Assembly: GCA_036564245.1 (NCBI GenBank)
Contig: DATCKU010000054.1
Coordinates: 1-64,000, forward strand
DNA from: Thermasporomyces sp036564245
GTDB taxonomy: Bacteria; Actinomycetota; Actinomycetes; Propionibacteriales; Actinopolymorphaceae
Reading direction: 5' to 3'
DNA length: 64,000 bases
The position numbers were made by a program, and so were the translations under genes. Every line of letters starts with the position of its first letter. The stretch's first letter is position 1. The notes beneath the pieces are model-generated. The model was not told the origin of the DNA. It made no database searches and saw only the letters and a program-made list of their open reading frames with translations. Shown in pieces: positions 49,915-59,492 of this stretch.

Positions 49915-52512
49915 TCAGTCCCTCCCCCGCCCGAAGTCCCATGGCCACCCGTCGTCCGGCGGAGGCGGGATCTCCGGGTCCGACGGCTTTGGCTTGGGCC
50001 CTCGCGGACGCTCAGGGAACCCCTCGTCGATCGGTGGAGGTGGCTCGGTCGCCTCGGGCGTCGGCGTCGGGGAGAGCTCGACGACCGGCTCCGGGTTGAC
50101 CGCCTTACCGATGTGCGCGGGTGGCGGGAACGGGATCACCGGCTGGCCCTTGAGGGCGGCCTTCATGAACGCCGCCCAGATCTTGGCCGGATAACTACCG
50201 CCGAAGAACGTGTTCAGGCCACCGACGTTGTCGAGCGACTCCTTCTTCCCGTCGCCGTTGGCGTCCTTGTAGAAGGCCACCGCCGCTGACAGCTGCGGTG
50301 TGTAGCCCACGAACCACGCCGTCTCGTCCTCGTGCGTCCCGGTCTTGCCAGCCGCGGGGCGTCCGATCGCCTTGGCCTCGCGCTCACCGGTACCGTTCTC
50401 GACGACTTCCTGCAGCGCGTAGTTGACGTCGCGTACGACATCGGGATCGAAGGCTTGCTCGCTTGCGTACCGCACCTCGCGCTCGACGCCGCCGTCACGT
50501 CCCTCGACCGACTTCACCAGATGCCACTTGGCACGCTGACCACCGACGGCGAAGGTGGCGTAGGCATTGGCCATGTCGATCGGAGACACCGAGGCGAATC
50601 CGAGCGACACCTTGGCGTGCCGGTCCAGACCCGGGGTGTTCCGCGGGATGCCCGCACGAAGCGCAGCGTCCACGACGGCATCCGGACCTAGGTCGTTGAC
50701 CGTGAGATCCACGTATGCCGTGTTGATGGACTCCGCGGTGGCCTCGAGCAGAGTGACGTACTTGCCGTAGTCCTGGTTGTGCTCGTTCCTCACCTGGTCG
50801 CCGTCCGGCAACTCGAACGGCGAGTTACCGGCGTAACGGCTCTCCAGCGCGATGCCCTTCTCCAGCGCCGCCGCCAGCGCGAACGCCTTGAACGTCGAGC
50901 CTGGCTGCAGCTTCGCCTGGGTCGCGTCGTTGAACTGGCGCTTGAGGTAGTCGCGACCGCCGTAGAGGGCGACGACTTCCCCAGAGCCCGGACGGACGGC
51001 GGCAGCCCCCGCATAGACCCCCTTGGCGTTCTTGGTCGGGAAGTACCGCTTGACCGCACGGACCAGCGCCCGCTGCGCCTTCGGGTCGATGGTCGTGTAG
51101 ACCGTGAGCCCACCGGTCTCGATGTCCCGGTCGCTGTAGCCCATCGCCTGCAGCTCCTTGCGCACCTGCATGAGCAGGAAGCCGTTGGGGCCTCGGACGA
51201 AGGTCTTGGGACTGTACGGCTTGGTCTTCGGCAACGGCACCGAGTCGATCTTGGCCGGATCGATGCCGTCGGCCCCCAGCTGCGCCATGCCGTCCAGGAC
51301 GTAGCGGTAGCGCTGTTCCAGCCGCGTCCTGTCGTCGGGGTCGTCGGGATCGTAGAGGGAAGGTCCCTTGAGCTGGACTGCAAGCAGCGCGGCTTCGTAC
51401 GGCGTCAACTGGTGGGTGTGCTTGCCGAAGTACACCTTGGCCGCCACCTCGATGCCGTACGCACCATGGCCGAAGTAGCTCGTGTTGAGGTAGCTCTGCA
51501 GGATCTCCTCTTTGGAGTACTCCCGCTCGACCTTCAACGCGATGAAGAGCTCCTTGACCTTGCGGGTGAGGGTCTGGTCCTGTTTCAGGTAGAAGTTCTT
51601 GACGTACTGCTGCGTGATCGTCGACCCACCCTGCGTCGGCTTGCCGCGCAGCATGTTCCACGCCGCACGCGCCATTCCGGTGAGGGAGAAACCGGAGTCG
51701 GTCCAGAACGTACGGTTCTCCGCGGCGATCACCGCATCCTGGACATGCTTCGGCACCTGGTCGAGCGAGATGTCCTTGCGGTTCTCCGAGAAGTACTGAC
51801 CCATGACGGTCTTGCCGTCCCCGAAGTAGACCGTCGTGGTGTTGGACGTCGCGGTCTGGTTCCCTGCGTCGGGAAGCTCGGTCTGGGCGTACGCGATCAT
51901 GAACGCGACGACCCCGAGCACGGCGCACAGCAGGCCCGTGAGCAGCGTCCCGAACAGGATCCGGTGCACCAGCTTGCGGCGGGAGCGGGGTTTCGTGCGG
52001 TGCCCGGCATGGGCGCGTCTTCGTCCTGGTGGCCCACCCGATGACGGCGCGAGGGCGTCGAGCCGGTCGGTCCCGCGACGCTCCGTCACCCGAGTCATGG
52101 GCGCGGTGTCGACGTACGACCGTTGGATCCGACCGAACTGCCCAGCCAGGCCACCGCGGTCTTCGCGGGCGGCGATGGACACCCGAGCACCACCGCTACT
52201 GCTCGCGGAGTGGCCTCGATGTGCTCCGTGGCGTCCGTATCCGTTGCTTACCTGCTGACCGTTGCGGCCAACTGCGGCGTGGTAGCCCTGGTGAACGCTA
52301 GGACCGGCAGGCGCATGCCTTCCGCCCATTCCGTTTCGCGGGATGCCGTTCGAGCTGGTGGCGGTGCTGTACGAGCGGTCGTACGGCCCGCCTCCTGTAC
52401 CACGTCCAGTTGCCGAGGTGTCGCGATAGGCACGGCCACCCTGGATCCGCGTCACAGTGTCGTCCCTGGGGGGTCGGTCGGCGGCGGCCGGCGCCACCGA
52501 CAGGTACGGCAT
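49915..52512 (-). CDS. ponA: bifunctional class A penicillin-binding protein
   Basis: This 865-residue enzyme polymerises and cross-links peptidoglycan. A 180-residue Gly/Ser/Arg-rich cytoplasmic region is followed by a membrane anchor at about 184-208. The glycosyltransferase 51 domain carries E265 in AAENRTFW. The transpeptidase domain has S539-x-x-K542, S595-x-N597 and K723-T-G. A Pro-rich C-terminal tail ends the protein. It starts 9 bp after the DUF5318 gene; a GTG 19 codons in is an alternative start. The spacer to the GT87 gene (49714-49914) holds nothing I recognise. Confidence 0.96.
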   Translation of the reverse strand: MPYLSVAPAAADRPPRDDTVTRIQGGRAYRDTSATGRGTGGGPYDRSYSTATSSNGIPRNGMGGRHAPAGPSVHQGYHAAVGRNGQQVSNGYGRHGAHRGHSASSSGGARVSIAAREDRGGLAGQFGRIQRSYVDTAPMTRVTERRGTDRLDALAPSSGGPPGRRRAHAGHRTKPRSRRKLVHRILFGTLLTGLLCAVLGVVAFMIAYAQTELPDAGNQTATSNTTTVYFGDGKTVMGQYFSENRKDISLDQVPKHVQDAVIAAENRTFWTDSGFSLTGMARAAWNMLRGKPTQGGSTITQQYVKNFYLKQDQTLTRKVKELFIALKVEREYSKEEILQSYLNTSYFGHGAYGIEVAAKVYFGKHTHQLTPYEAALLAVQLKGPSLYDPDDPDDRTRLEQRYRYVLDGMAQLGADGIDPAKIDSVPLPKTKPYSPKTFVRGPNGFLLMQVRKELQAMGYSDRDIETGGLTVYTTIDPKAQRALVRAVKRYFPTKNAKGVYAGAAAVRPGSGEVVALYGGRDYLKRQFNDATQAKLQPGSTFKAFALAAALEKGIALESRYAGNSPFELPDGDQVRNEHNQDYGKYVTLLEATAESINTAYVDLTVNDLGPDAVVDAALRAGIPRNTPGLDRHAKVSLGFASVSPIDMANAYATFAVGGQRAKWHLVKSVEGRDGGVEREVRYASEQAFDPDVVRDVNYALQEVVENGTGEREAKAIGRPAAGKTGTHEDETAWFVGYTPQLSAAVAFYKDANGDGKKESLDNVGGLNTFFGGSYPAKIWAAFMKAALKGQPVIPFPPPAHIGKAVNPEPVVELSPTPTPEATEPPPPIDEGFPERPRGPKPKPSDPEIPPPPDDGWPWDFGRGRD

Positions 52513-52521
52513 GTGTCCGGT

Positions 52522-52938
52522 CTACGAGTATTCGTCCTCCACCGTCCGTTGTCGACGGGGGGGTCGCCGCGGCACACCGTCGCCCAGGACGTAGGAGGTC
52601 GTCAGATGATTCCACGCGCAACCCTGACATACCTCCACGACGTAGACGCGGAACTCACCGTGCTCGCGCGCCATCGCCTCCAGCTCGGAGGTCTGGCGAA
52701 TCCTGCCGGAGTACTGACCGAGCTCGTCACCGAAGACGTAGGTGACATTTGTGAGCTTGTGCTTCCGGCAGACCGGACATGTCTCTTCCGTCGGTTCCCC
52801 GTGAAACTTCGCTGCCCTCAGAAGGTAGGGGTCAGCGTCACAAACGTCGTCCAGCATGGTCGGTCCGCCACGAAAGAGTGAGCGCAGCGTCGCCTTGCGC
52901 TGCAGGCTGTAGTCGACGACCGACCGTTGGGACCACAT
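52522..52938 (-). CDS. DUF5318 zinc-ribbon-like protein
   Basis: The 138-residue protein has two Cys pairs, CPVC and CQGC, that would bind zinc, and the family core VVDYSLQRKATLRSLFRGG. Function is unknown. It lies directly upstream of ponA, matching the M. tuberculosis order. ATG 52938 (MWSQRSVVDYS) is preferred to the frame start at 52965. Confidence 0.85.
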   Translation of the reverse strand: MWSQRSVVDYSLQRKATLRSLFRGGPTMLDDVCDADPYLLRAAKFHGEPTEETCPVCRKHKLTNVTYVFGDELGQYSGRIRQTSELEAMAREHGEFRVYVVEVCQGCAWNHLTTSYVLGDGVPRRPPRRQRTVEDEYS

Positions 52939-53132
52939 GCCATCGAGCGTACGACGTCCGAGCAATTCATAGAAGCTCGACGGCGTTTGGGCGGGTTCCG
53001 GACACGGACTTCCGAGAGGATCTCGCGACGGCTTGTGGGACGACGGGACCTCGTCCCATCACCTCCTCACACGCGGCGCAGGCGACGAAACGACCGGTCG
53101 CTGTTGCCAGTCGGGCTGCCTGACAACTAGGT

Positions 53133-53159
53133 TTCGATGTATCGACTCGATACATCGAA
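53133..53159. promoter_or_regulatory. perfect 27-bp palindrome, PadR operator
   Basis: TTCGATGTATCGA and TCGATACATCGAA flank a single C. The core ATGTATCGA-C-TCGATACAT fits the ATGT-N8-ACAT-type sites bound by PadR repressors. It lies 36 bases before the padR start and is strikingly AT-rich against its surroundings. The region up to 52938 also contains the promoter for the divergent DUF5318-ponA unit, so both directions could be controlled. Confidence 0.8.
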
Positions 53160-53195
53160 TCTAGACACGAGGGGCATACGGAGTTGGAGGGTGGC

Positions 53196-53786
53196 ATGGC
53201 GCGACGACGCGGCGTGCTCGAGATGGCCGTACTCGGACTCCTGAACGAGGGCCCGCTGCACGGCTACGAGATCCGGAAGCGGCTGAACGCGCGGCTCGGC
53301 TGGGGTCGGGCGCTGTCGTACGGCTCTCTCTACCCGTGCCTCAAGGCCATGCTGCGCCGCGGCTGGATCACCGAGCACCTGCCCGAGCAGCCCACGACAC
53401 CCTCCCGACGCCGCGCCAAGATCGTCTATCGGATCACACCCGCCGGTGAGGAACGGTTCGCCGAGCTTCTGGCCGAAGGTGGCCCGTCCACATGGGAGGA
53501 CGACAACTTCGGCGTCCACTTTGCGTTCTTCGCCCGCACCGACATCGCCGTACGGCTTCGCATCCTCGAAGGACGTCGGCGCCGACTGGAGGAACGTCTC
53601 GAACGGGTACGCGCGCAGCTCGAACGCACCCAGGAACGGGTCGACCACTACACCCTCGAGCTCCAGCGGCACGACCTCGAATCGGTCGAGCGCGAAGTGA
53701 GCTGGATCAGCAGGCTGATCGCGTCTGAACGACGCGAGACCCCACACGTGACCGAGTTCGAAGGGGGAGGACAGCCCGCCAACTGA
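53196..53786 (+). CDS. PadR-family transcriptional regulator
   Basis: This regulator of about 196 residues has an N-terminal winged helix (LEMAVLGLLNEGPLHGYEIR, LSYGSLYPCLKAMLRRGWI). A C-terminal coiled coil for dimerisation follows (EGRRRRLEERLERVRAQLER). ATG 53196 has GGAGGG just before it. A perfect palindromic operator upstream suggests autoregulation. Next to ino1, as in M. tuberculosis, it may also control inositol phosphate synthesis; the spacing of 74 bp to ino1 allows cotranscription. Confidence 0.93.
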   Translation: MARRRGVLEMAVLGLLNEGPLHGYEIRKRLNARLGWGRALSYGSLYPCLKAMLRRGWITEHLPEQPTTPSRRRAKIVYRITPAGEERFAELLAEGGPSTWEDDNFGVHFAFFARTDIAVRLRILEGRRRRLEERLERVRAQLERTQERVDHYTLELQRHDLESVEREVSWISRLIASERRETPHVTEFEGGGQPAN

Positions 53787-53860
53787 GTCTCTGCACACCA
53801 CCAGTGCGCAAGGTGCCATCCAGGCCTGCACCCACTCTGACACGAACGAAGGAGCAGACC

Positions 53861-54949
53861 GTGACCGCTTCGCAAGAGATCCGGGTAGCCGTCGTGGGCG
53901 TCGGGAACTGCGCGACGTCGTTGATCCAAGGCGTTCAGTACTACCGAGATGCAGATCCGGCCGAACGGGTGCCCGGACTTATGCATGTGCGTTTCGGTCC
54001 CTACCACGTAGGCGACGTGAAGTTCGTCGCAGCGTTCGACGTCGACGCGAAGAAGGTCGGACAAGACCTGGCCGACGCGATCCACGCGAGCGAGAACAAC
54101 ACGATCCAGATCTGCGAGGTTCCGCCCACCGGGGTGACCGTTATGCGCGGTCCGACGTACGACGGCCTCGGGCGGTACTACCGCGAGACCATCACCGAGT
54201 CCGACGAGGACCCGGTCGACGTGGTGCAGGTCTTGAAAGACACGAAGGCCGACGTGCTCGTGTCGTACCTTCCCGTCGGGTCCGAAGCGGCCGACCGGTT
54301 CTATGCGCAGTGTGCGCTCGATGCGGGCGTCGCGTTTGTCAACGCCCTGCCCGTGTTCATCGCGTCCGATCCCACGTGGGCGGCGAAGTTCACCGACGCC
54401 GGCATCCCCATCGTCGGCGACGACATCAAGAGCCAGGTCGGCGCGACCATCACCCACCGGGTGCTGTCGAAGCTCTTCGAGGATCGCGGTGTCGTGATCG
54501 AGCGGACCTTCCAGCTCAACTTCGGCGGCAACATGGACTTTTTGAACATGCTGGAGCGGGAGCGGCTCGAGTCCAAGAAGATCTCCAAGACCCAGTCGGT
54601 GACGTCGCAGATCCCGCGGGAGCTCGACAAGCGCAACGTCCACGTCGGCCCGAGCGACCACGTGCCTTGGCTGGACGACCGCAAGTGGGCGTACGTCCGG
54701 TTGGAAGGACGCGCGTTCGGGGACGTGCCGCTCAACCTGGAGTACAAGCTTGAGGTCTGGGACTCGCCGAACTCCGCCGGCATCATCATCGACGCGATTC
54801 GAGCCGCGAAGATCGCCAAGGATCGTGGGATCGGCGGTCCGATCACCTCGGCCTCGGCGTACTTCATGAAGAGCCCACCGGTGCAGTACGCCGACGACGA
54901 GGCGCGTGAGCTGGTGGAGAAGTTCATCCGCGGCGAGGTCGAACGGTAA
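53861..54949 (+). CDS. ino1: inositol-1-phosphate synthase
   Basis: This 362-residue NAD-dependent enzyme turns glucose-6-phosphate into myo-inositol-1-phosphate, the source of inositol for phosphatidylinositol and mycothiol. The NAD-binding motif VAVVGVGNCATSLIQG is at the N-terminus; QLNFGGNMDFLN and DSPNSAGIIIDAIRAAKIAK are family signatures. GTG 53861 has AAGGAG six bases upstream; the frame is open from 53804. It is the short prokaryotic form. Confidence 0.96.
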   Translation: MTASQEIRVAVVGVGNCATSLIQGVQYYRDADPAERVPGLMHVRFGPYHVGDVKFVAAFDVDAKKVGQDLADAIHASENNTIQICEVPPTGVTVMRGPTYDGLGRYYRETITESDEDPVDVVQVLKDTKADVLVSYLPVGSEAADRFYAQCALDAGVAFVNALPVFIASDPTWAAKFTDAGIPIVGDDIKSQVGATITHRVLSKLFEDRGVVIERTFQLNFGGNMDFLNMLERERLESKKISKTQSVTSQIPRELDKRNVHVGPSDHVPWLDDRKWAYVRLEGRAFGDVPLNLEYKLEVWDSPNSAGIIIDAIRAAKIAKDRGIGGPITSASAYFMKSPPVQYADDEARELVEKFIRGEVER

Positions 54950-54985
54950 GGCGTCGCGGTAGAGAAGAAGGAGAGAAAGCCTGCT

Positions 54986-55027
54986 GCGTTGATGACCACG
55001 TCATCGCCTCCGCGTGGTCATCAACGC
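54986..55027. terminator. 15-bp perfect hairpin, bidirectional terminator
   Basis: GCGTTGATGACCACG (54986-55000) pairs perfectly with CGTGGTCATCAACGC (55013-55027) around a 12-base loop. It lies in the convergent spacer between ino1 and pcnA. There is no T-run, so it may be a Rho-independent I-shaped actinobacterial terminator. The stem contains TGACCA, one base from the AATGACCA motif of the other intergenic elements. Confidence 0.8.
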
Positions 55028-55096
55028 GCAGGAACTCTCTCACCCTGAGCCGAACGCTCTCGCCGGTCTGCCAGGAGACGAGCCGACGCCTTCGGG

Positions 55097-56644
55097 TCAC
55101 CGGCCCTTCGACTCCGGCTGCTCCGACCACCAGCGCAAGAGCTCGGCGCGTACGGTTTCGGGGTCCTGCGGCCCTTTGTCCAGCCGGAACTCCAGCAGGT
55201 GCTTCCACGCTCGTCCGACCAAGGGCCCCGGCCCGATGCCGAGCAGCTCCATGATCTGGTTCCCGTCGAGATCGGGTCTGATCTTGCTGATCTCCTCTTC
55301 CTTGGCCAGGCGCTCGATCCGACGCTCCAGGTCGTCGTACGCACGCTGCAACGCGGCGGCCTTTCGCCGGTTCCGTGTCGTGCAGTCCGCGCGGGTCAGC
55401 ACGTGCAACCGGGACAGCAGATGGCCGGCGTCGCGCACATACCGGCGTACGGCCGAGTCCGTCCACTCCCCTGTGCCATAACCGTGGAAGCGCAGGTGCA
55501 GCTCCACCAGCCGCGACACGTCGCGGATCTCGTCGGACGAGAACCGCAGCGCCCGCATTCGCCGCGCGGTGAGCTTCGCCCCGACCACCTCGTGGTGGTG
55601 GAACGTCACACGACCGCCCCGCTCGAAGCGTCGGGTCGCCGGCTTGCCGACGTCGTGCATGAGAGCCGCGAACCGGGTCACGAAGTCCGGGCCGTCCGGA
55701 CTCACCCGGTGCTCCAGCGCGATCGCCTGCTCGAGCACGGTGAGCGTGTGCTCGTAGACGTCCTTGTGCCGGTGGTGCTCGTCGACCTCGAGCCGCAGCG
55801 CCGGCAGCTCCGGCAGGAACTGGTCGGCCAGTCCTGTGTTCACGAGCAGCTCGAGCCCGGCCCGCGGGTGATCGCCGCACACCAGCTTGACGAGCTCGTC
55901 CCGGATACGTTCGGCCGACACGATCGAGAGCCGGTCGGCCATGGAACGGATCGCGTCGACGACCTCCGGGGCCACCGCGAACCCCAGCTGGCTCGCAAAC
56001 CGCGCAGCCCGCAGCATGCGCAACGGGTCGTCGTTGAACGAGTCCTCCGGTCGTCCCGGAGTCCGCAGCACGCCTGCGACCAGGTCGGTGACGCCGCCGA
56101 ACGGATCGACGAACTGGCGTTCCGGCAGGACCACCGCCATCGCGTTGACGGTGAAGTCACGCCGGCTGAGATCGGTCTCGAGCGAGTCGCCGTACGAGAC
56201 GGTCGGCTTGCGGCTGCTCGGGTCGTACGACTCGGCGCGAAAGGTCGTGATCTCGACCCGCCAGTCGCCCTTCTGGGCTCCAATCGTGCCGAAATCGCGT
56301 CCGATGTCCCACAGCGCGTCCGCCCAACCGGAGAGCAGACGCTCGATCTCGTCGGGCCGGGCGGCTGTCGTGAAGTCGAGATCCGTGCCGAGACGCCCGA
56401 GCAAGGCGTCCCGAACCGATCCGCCGACGAGCGCGAGCGGCTTGCCAGCCTTGCGAAACCGCTCACCCAGCTCGTCGACAACTGGGGCGATCCGCAGCAG
56501 CTCCCGCACACCACGTCGTTGGGCGTCACTCAGTCGGTTCCCGCGAGGGCCGGGTCCCCGCTTTTCCCCGGAATCCTTCGTCGACACGACAGGCAAGGGT
56601 ACGCTGCAGGCCACCGTGGCAACGCTCGCAGGGCTCGTCGCCAC
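55097..56644 (-). CDS. pcnA: CCA tRNA nucleotidyltransferase
   Basis: The protein adds or repairs the 3' CCA end of tRNAs. The polymerase head shows LALVGGSVRDALLGR and the metal-binding DLDFTT. RDFTVNAMAV and DPLRMLRAARFASQLGF are class II features. An HD domain follows (FAALMHDVGKP). Length up to 515 residues; the first 35 residues are not family-like, so the real start may be a later GTG. As in M. tuberculosis, it is divergent from the DUF6049-murJ cluster. Confidence 0.94.
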   Translation of the reverse strand: MATSPASVATVACSVPLPVVSTKDSGEKRGPGPRGNRLSDAQRRGVRELLRIAPVVDELGERFRKAGKPLALVGGSVRDALLGRLGTDLDFTTAARPDEIERLLSGWADALWDIGRDFGTIGAQKGDWRVEITTFRAESYDPSSRKPTVSYGDSLETDLSRRDFTVNAMAVVLPERQFVDPFGGVTDLVAGVLRTPGRPEDSFNDDPLRMLRAARFASQLGFAVAPEVVDAIRSMADRLSIVSAERIRDELVKLVCGDHPRAGLELLVNTGLADQFLPELPALRLEVDEHHRHKDVYEHTLTVLEQAIALEHRVSPDGPDFVTRFAALMHDVGKPATRRFERGGRVTFHHHEVVGAKLTARRMRALRFSSDEIRDVSRLVELHLRFHGYGTGEWTDSAVRRYVRDAGHLLSRLHVLTRADCTTRNRRKAAALQRAYDDLERRIERLAKEEEISKIRPDLDGNQIMELLGIGPGPLVGRAWKHLLEFRLDKGPQDPETVRAELLRWWSEQPESKGR

Positions 56645-56942
56645 GACGCCTGGTCAGCGCGAGGAACCAGCCGTCTTCCAGCGGGGCGGAGAAGGGTCGG
56701 AACGGGCAATTCACAACAGTTTGCACCCGCCGCGCTGCCGTCCGTCACACGAGGCGCCCCGTCGACCCGACAGGCCCCGCAGGATAATGAGCGACGATCG
56801 CAAGATCCACGCCGGTTTCCCAGCGTGCTCGTGTCTGGCGTGCCGACGACCACCTGCGGTATCTGATCACCTCGGAGCCTCGCCGCCCGCGTCAGGCACG
56901 AGGAACCTGAGCACTCACAGCAATGGCCACTAGCATCGAGGG
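56645..56942. other. pcnA/DUF6049 spacer without the usual Nudix gene
   Basis: In M. tuberculosis the Nudix gene mutT4 lies between pcnA and the large secreted-protein gene. Here only 298 bp separate them. I translated both strands and see no Nudix box and no convincing frame. It must hold the divergent promoters; none is clear by eye. Confidence 0.5.
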
Positions 56943-59492
56943 GTGCCGCGACCATTGCAGAGCTCGTCAACGGGCCCTCGCACGACGTTACTGGGCATCC
57001 TGGTGACGTTGCTGGCCAGCGTTGCCGTCCTGGTGGGTTTCGCCCAGCCGGCAGCGGCGCAGGAGCCACGCCTGCGCATCACGCTCGACTCGGTGACTCC
57101 GTTCGTCACCCCCAAGACCAAGAGCATCCGCATCACCGGGCGAGTCACGAACTCAGGTGACGTCCCGCTGTCCACGCTCAACGCGATGCTCTGGTTCGAC
57201 GAAAATCCGCTGACGACGCGCGAGCAACTCCAGGCCGCAGCCACCGAGCGTCCCGGCGACCGCTTGGGTCAACGCATCGTCGAGCCGTTCGACCAGGTGA
57301 CAGACGTGCTGCGACCTGGCAAGACGGCACGCTTCGAGGTGAGTGTGCCGGTGGACACCCTCGACTTCAGCCAGTCCGGGATCTACCCCATCGGGATCGA
57401 CGTTCGCGCGACCATTCCCTACTCCGGCACCCGTGACACGTGGCGGGCACGGTCACTGCTTCCGTACATCGCCAAAGGCACCAAGCTGACGCCGGTCGAG
57501 GTGGCCTTCCTGCTCCCCCTCACCGGGCAACCGAACCTGGTGTCGGCGGACACCTTTGCCGCAGGTTTGGGAGGGAGGACGGCCGCGACGACGCGCGAGG
57601 GCCTGCCGAACCCCCACGAGTTCGGTCCGAACGGCCGGCTGAGTCGGCTGATCGAGCTGGGCTCGGCCCACGACCTCACGTTCGTCGTCGATCCGGAGCT
57701 GCTCGCCGAGGCCGAGCGGATGTCAGACGGCTACCGACTCACAGACGACACGAAGGTCGGGGCTGACGAGACCACCGACGTACGCCGATGGCTGAACCGT
57801 GCGCGCGGCGTCTTGAACGCCGGCCACACGCTCATGCTGCCGTACGCCGATCCGGATCTTCCGGCCCTGGAGCGGGAGCGGCTGAACGCCCGGTACGGCG
57901 AGGCGGTACGCGCGGCCAACCGGGCAGTGAAGAACTACGGAGCAAGCGGAACGATCGTCTGGCCGGGCAGCGGCTACGCCGACGCCGGTGTCCTGGAAAC
58001 CATCGCGTCGACCGGCGTCAAGACCGTGATCCTCGCCAAGGATGCGCTGCCTGATCTGCCGGACGACGGGTCGAGTCCGGTCGCCTCGCTCTCCACACCC
58101 GATGGAGCGCTCACCGCGATCGTCGTCGACCCGGCGCTCACCAGCGGCATGTCGCATTCTCCCGGCTCGACGGTCAACATCCAGCAACGGTTCCTTGCCG
58201 AGACCGCGCTGCTCGCCATGAAGGAGCCCCGCCCGAACATCGACCCGGCCGACCAGACGGCCAACCAACGCAGGGTCGTGGCCGCCATGCCGCGGACGTG
58301 GGATCCGGGAGCGGCCGGAGGCCGGCTGTTCTCGACCGTCGAGTCCACGTCGTGGCTGCGCCCGGTGTCGGCCGCGGCGCTGCTCTCCCAGCCGCCGACA
58401 CAGTACGGCGGACCACTCGCCCGATCGGCTGCCGATGAGCGGTCCCTCCTCGATTCCTCCGTCGTCGAGGAGTTGCGGGAGTTCGCGGGAACCAGCGACA
58501 CCGTTCTCGACCTGCTCGCCGAGCCGGAGAAGGCCCGCTCGAGCCTGGATCTCGCGTTCCTCCGCGGCGCCTCGACCGCATGGCGGCGGCATCCGGACGC
58601 GGCCAAGGTGCTGATCGACACGATCGACGCTGACGTACAGAACACCGTCCACGCGGTCTCGATCGTTCGCCCTCGACCCGTCACGCTGTCCAGCCGGTCC
58701 GGGCGGCTTCCCGTGACCATCTGGAACCAGGGAGACCTGCCGGTCGAGGTTCAGCTCGAGGTGCGTCCGACCAATCCGGAACGGCTCAAGGTCATGCCGA
58801 TCGAGCCGGTACGCGTCGACCCGGACCAGCGCGTCACCGTACGGGTTACCGCGGAGACGTCCGGCACGGCCAGCTCGGTCCAGATGGAGGTCGGCCTGGC
58901 CACCCGGAGTGGCACCCGTTTCGGCAAGACCGAGTCGTTCCAGGTGCTCGTGCGTGGTTACGGCCAGTTCGGATGGCTGGTGATCGGCGCCGGTCTCGGC
59001 CTGCTCGCCTTGGGTGCGGCGGTACGCATCACCCGCCGGATCAGGGCCGCCATCGTGGAGCGTCGCTCGGGCACGGGTGACGCAGGGGGGACCGCCACGC
59101 CAGAGGCCGGGTCCGAAGCCCGGCCCACCGTCCCGGACGAGACCCAGGCCAGCACGACGCCCGACGTCACGTTCGGCGTCACGCCAGATCTCGAGCCAGC
59201 TGTCGAGCTGGATGTCGCGCAGCGCAACGGCCAGGTACGCTCACCGGGCGGCATGTCCGAGCCGTCGACCGCCCGTCCGGTCCGGCGCGCCGACGCGGGC
59301 TCCGGGCCGGACGGGCGGCGGCCTGACCCCGAGGACGAGTCAGCTGAGCCGGCTCGAACCGAGTCCACCGAGACGCACCGGCAAGACCAGCGACCAGCCA
59401 GCGAGCCACAGCGATCGGACGATGGGATCAAAGAGCACCGAAACGGAACCGAACCCACCCGCCGAGGGCACCGCGCAGGCCGGACCACGTGA
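56943..59492 (+). CDS. exported DUF6049-type membrane protein (Rv3909-like)
   Basis: The 849-residue protein has a signal sequence (LLGILVTLLASVAVLVGFAQ, then PAAAQEP). A large extracellular part opens with a beta-sandwich-like segment (SIRITGRVTNSGDVPLSTLN). One C-terminal membrane helix follows (WLVIGAGLGLLALGAAVRIT, about residues 680-700). The last 150 residues form an acidic, Pro/Thr/Arg-rich cytoplasmic tail. The same position before murJ is occupied by Rv3909 in M. tuberculosis. The function is unknown; link to MurJ suggests a role in envelope assembly. It starts at GTG. Confidence 0.85.
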   Translation: MPRPLQSSSTGPRTTLLGILVTLLASVAVLVGFAQPAAAQEPRLRITLDSVTPFVTPKTKSIRITGRVTNSGDVPLSTLNAMLWFDENPLTTREQLQAAATERPGDRLGQRIVEPFDQVTDVLRPGKTARFEVSVPVDTLDFSQSGIYPIGIDVRATIPYSGTRDTWRARSLLPYIAKGTKLTPVEVAFLLPLTGQPNLVSADTFAAGLGGRTAATTREGLPNPHEFGPNGRLSRLIELGSAHDLTFVVDPELLAEAERMSDGYRLTDDTKVGADETTDVRRWLNRARGVLNAGHTLMLPYADPDLPALERERLNARYGEAVRAANRAVKNYGASGTIVWPGSGYADAGVLETIASTGVKTVILAKDALPDLPDDGSSPVASLSTPDGALTAIVVDPALTSGMSHSPGSTVNIQQRFLAETALLAMKEPRPNIDPADQTANQRRVVAAMPRTWDPGAAGGRLFSTVESTSWLRPVSAAALLSQPPTQYGGPLARSAADERSLLDSSVVEELREFAGTSDTVLDLLAEPEKARSSLDLAFLRGASTAWRRHPDAAKVLIDTIDADVQNTVHAVSIVRPRPVTLSSRSGRLPVTIWNQGDLPVEVQLEVRPTNPERLKVMPIEPVRVDPDQRVTVRVTAETSGTASSVQMEVGLATRSGTRFGKTESFQVLVRGYGQFGWLVIGAGLGLLALGAAVRITRRIRAAIVERRSGTGDAGGTATPEAGSEARPTVPDETQASTTPDVTFGVTPDLEPAVELDVAQRNGQVRSPGGMSEPSTARPVRRADAGSGPDGRRPDPEDESAEPARTESTETHRQDQRPASEPQRSDDGIKEHRNGTEPTRRGHRAGRTT

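Noticed and set aside
53133..53159. Rho-independent terminator at the TTCGATGTATCGA palindrome
   Set aside because: The loop would be a single base, there is no T-run, and it is upstream of padR rather than at a gene end.
55199..56866. 555-codon plus-strand frame opposite pcnA
   Set aside because: Antisense shadow; pcnA motifs are clear on the minus strand.
56526..57069. Nudix gene relic in the pcnA/DUF6049 spacer
   Set aside because: Frames on both strands were read and no GX5EX7REUXEEXGU pattern or partial box was found.
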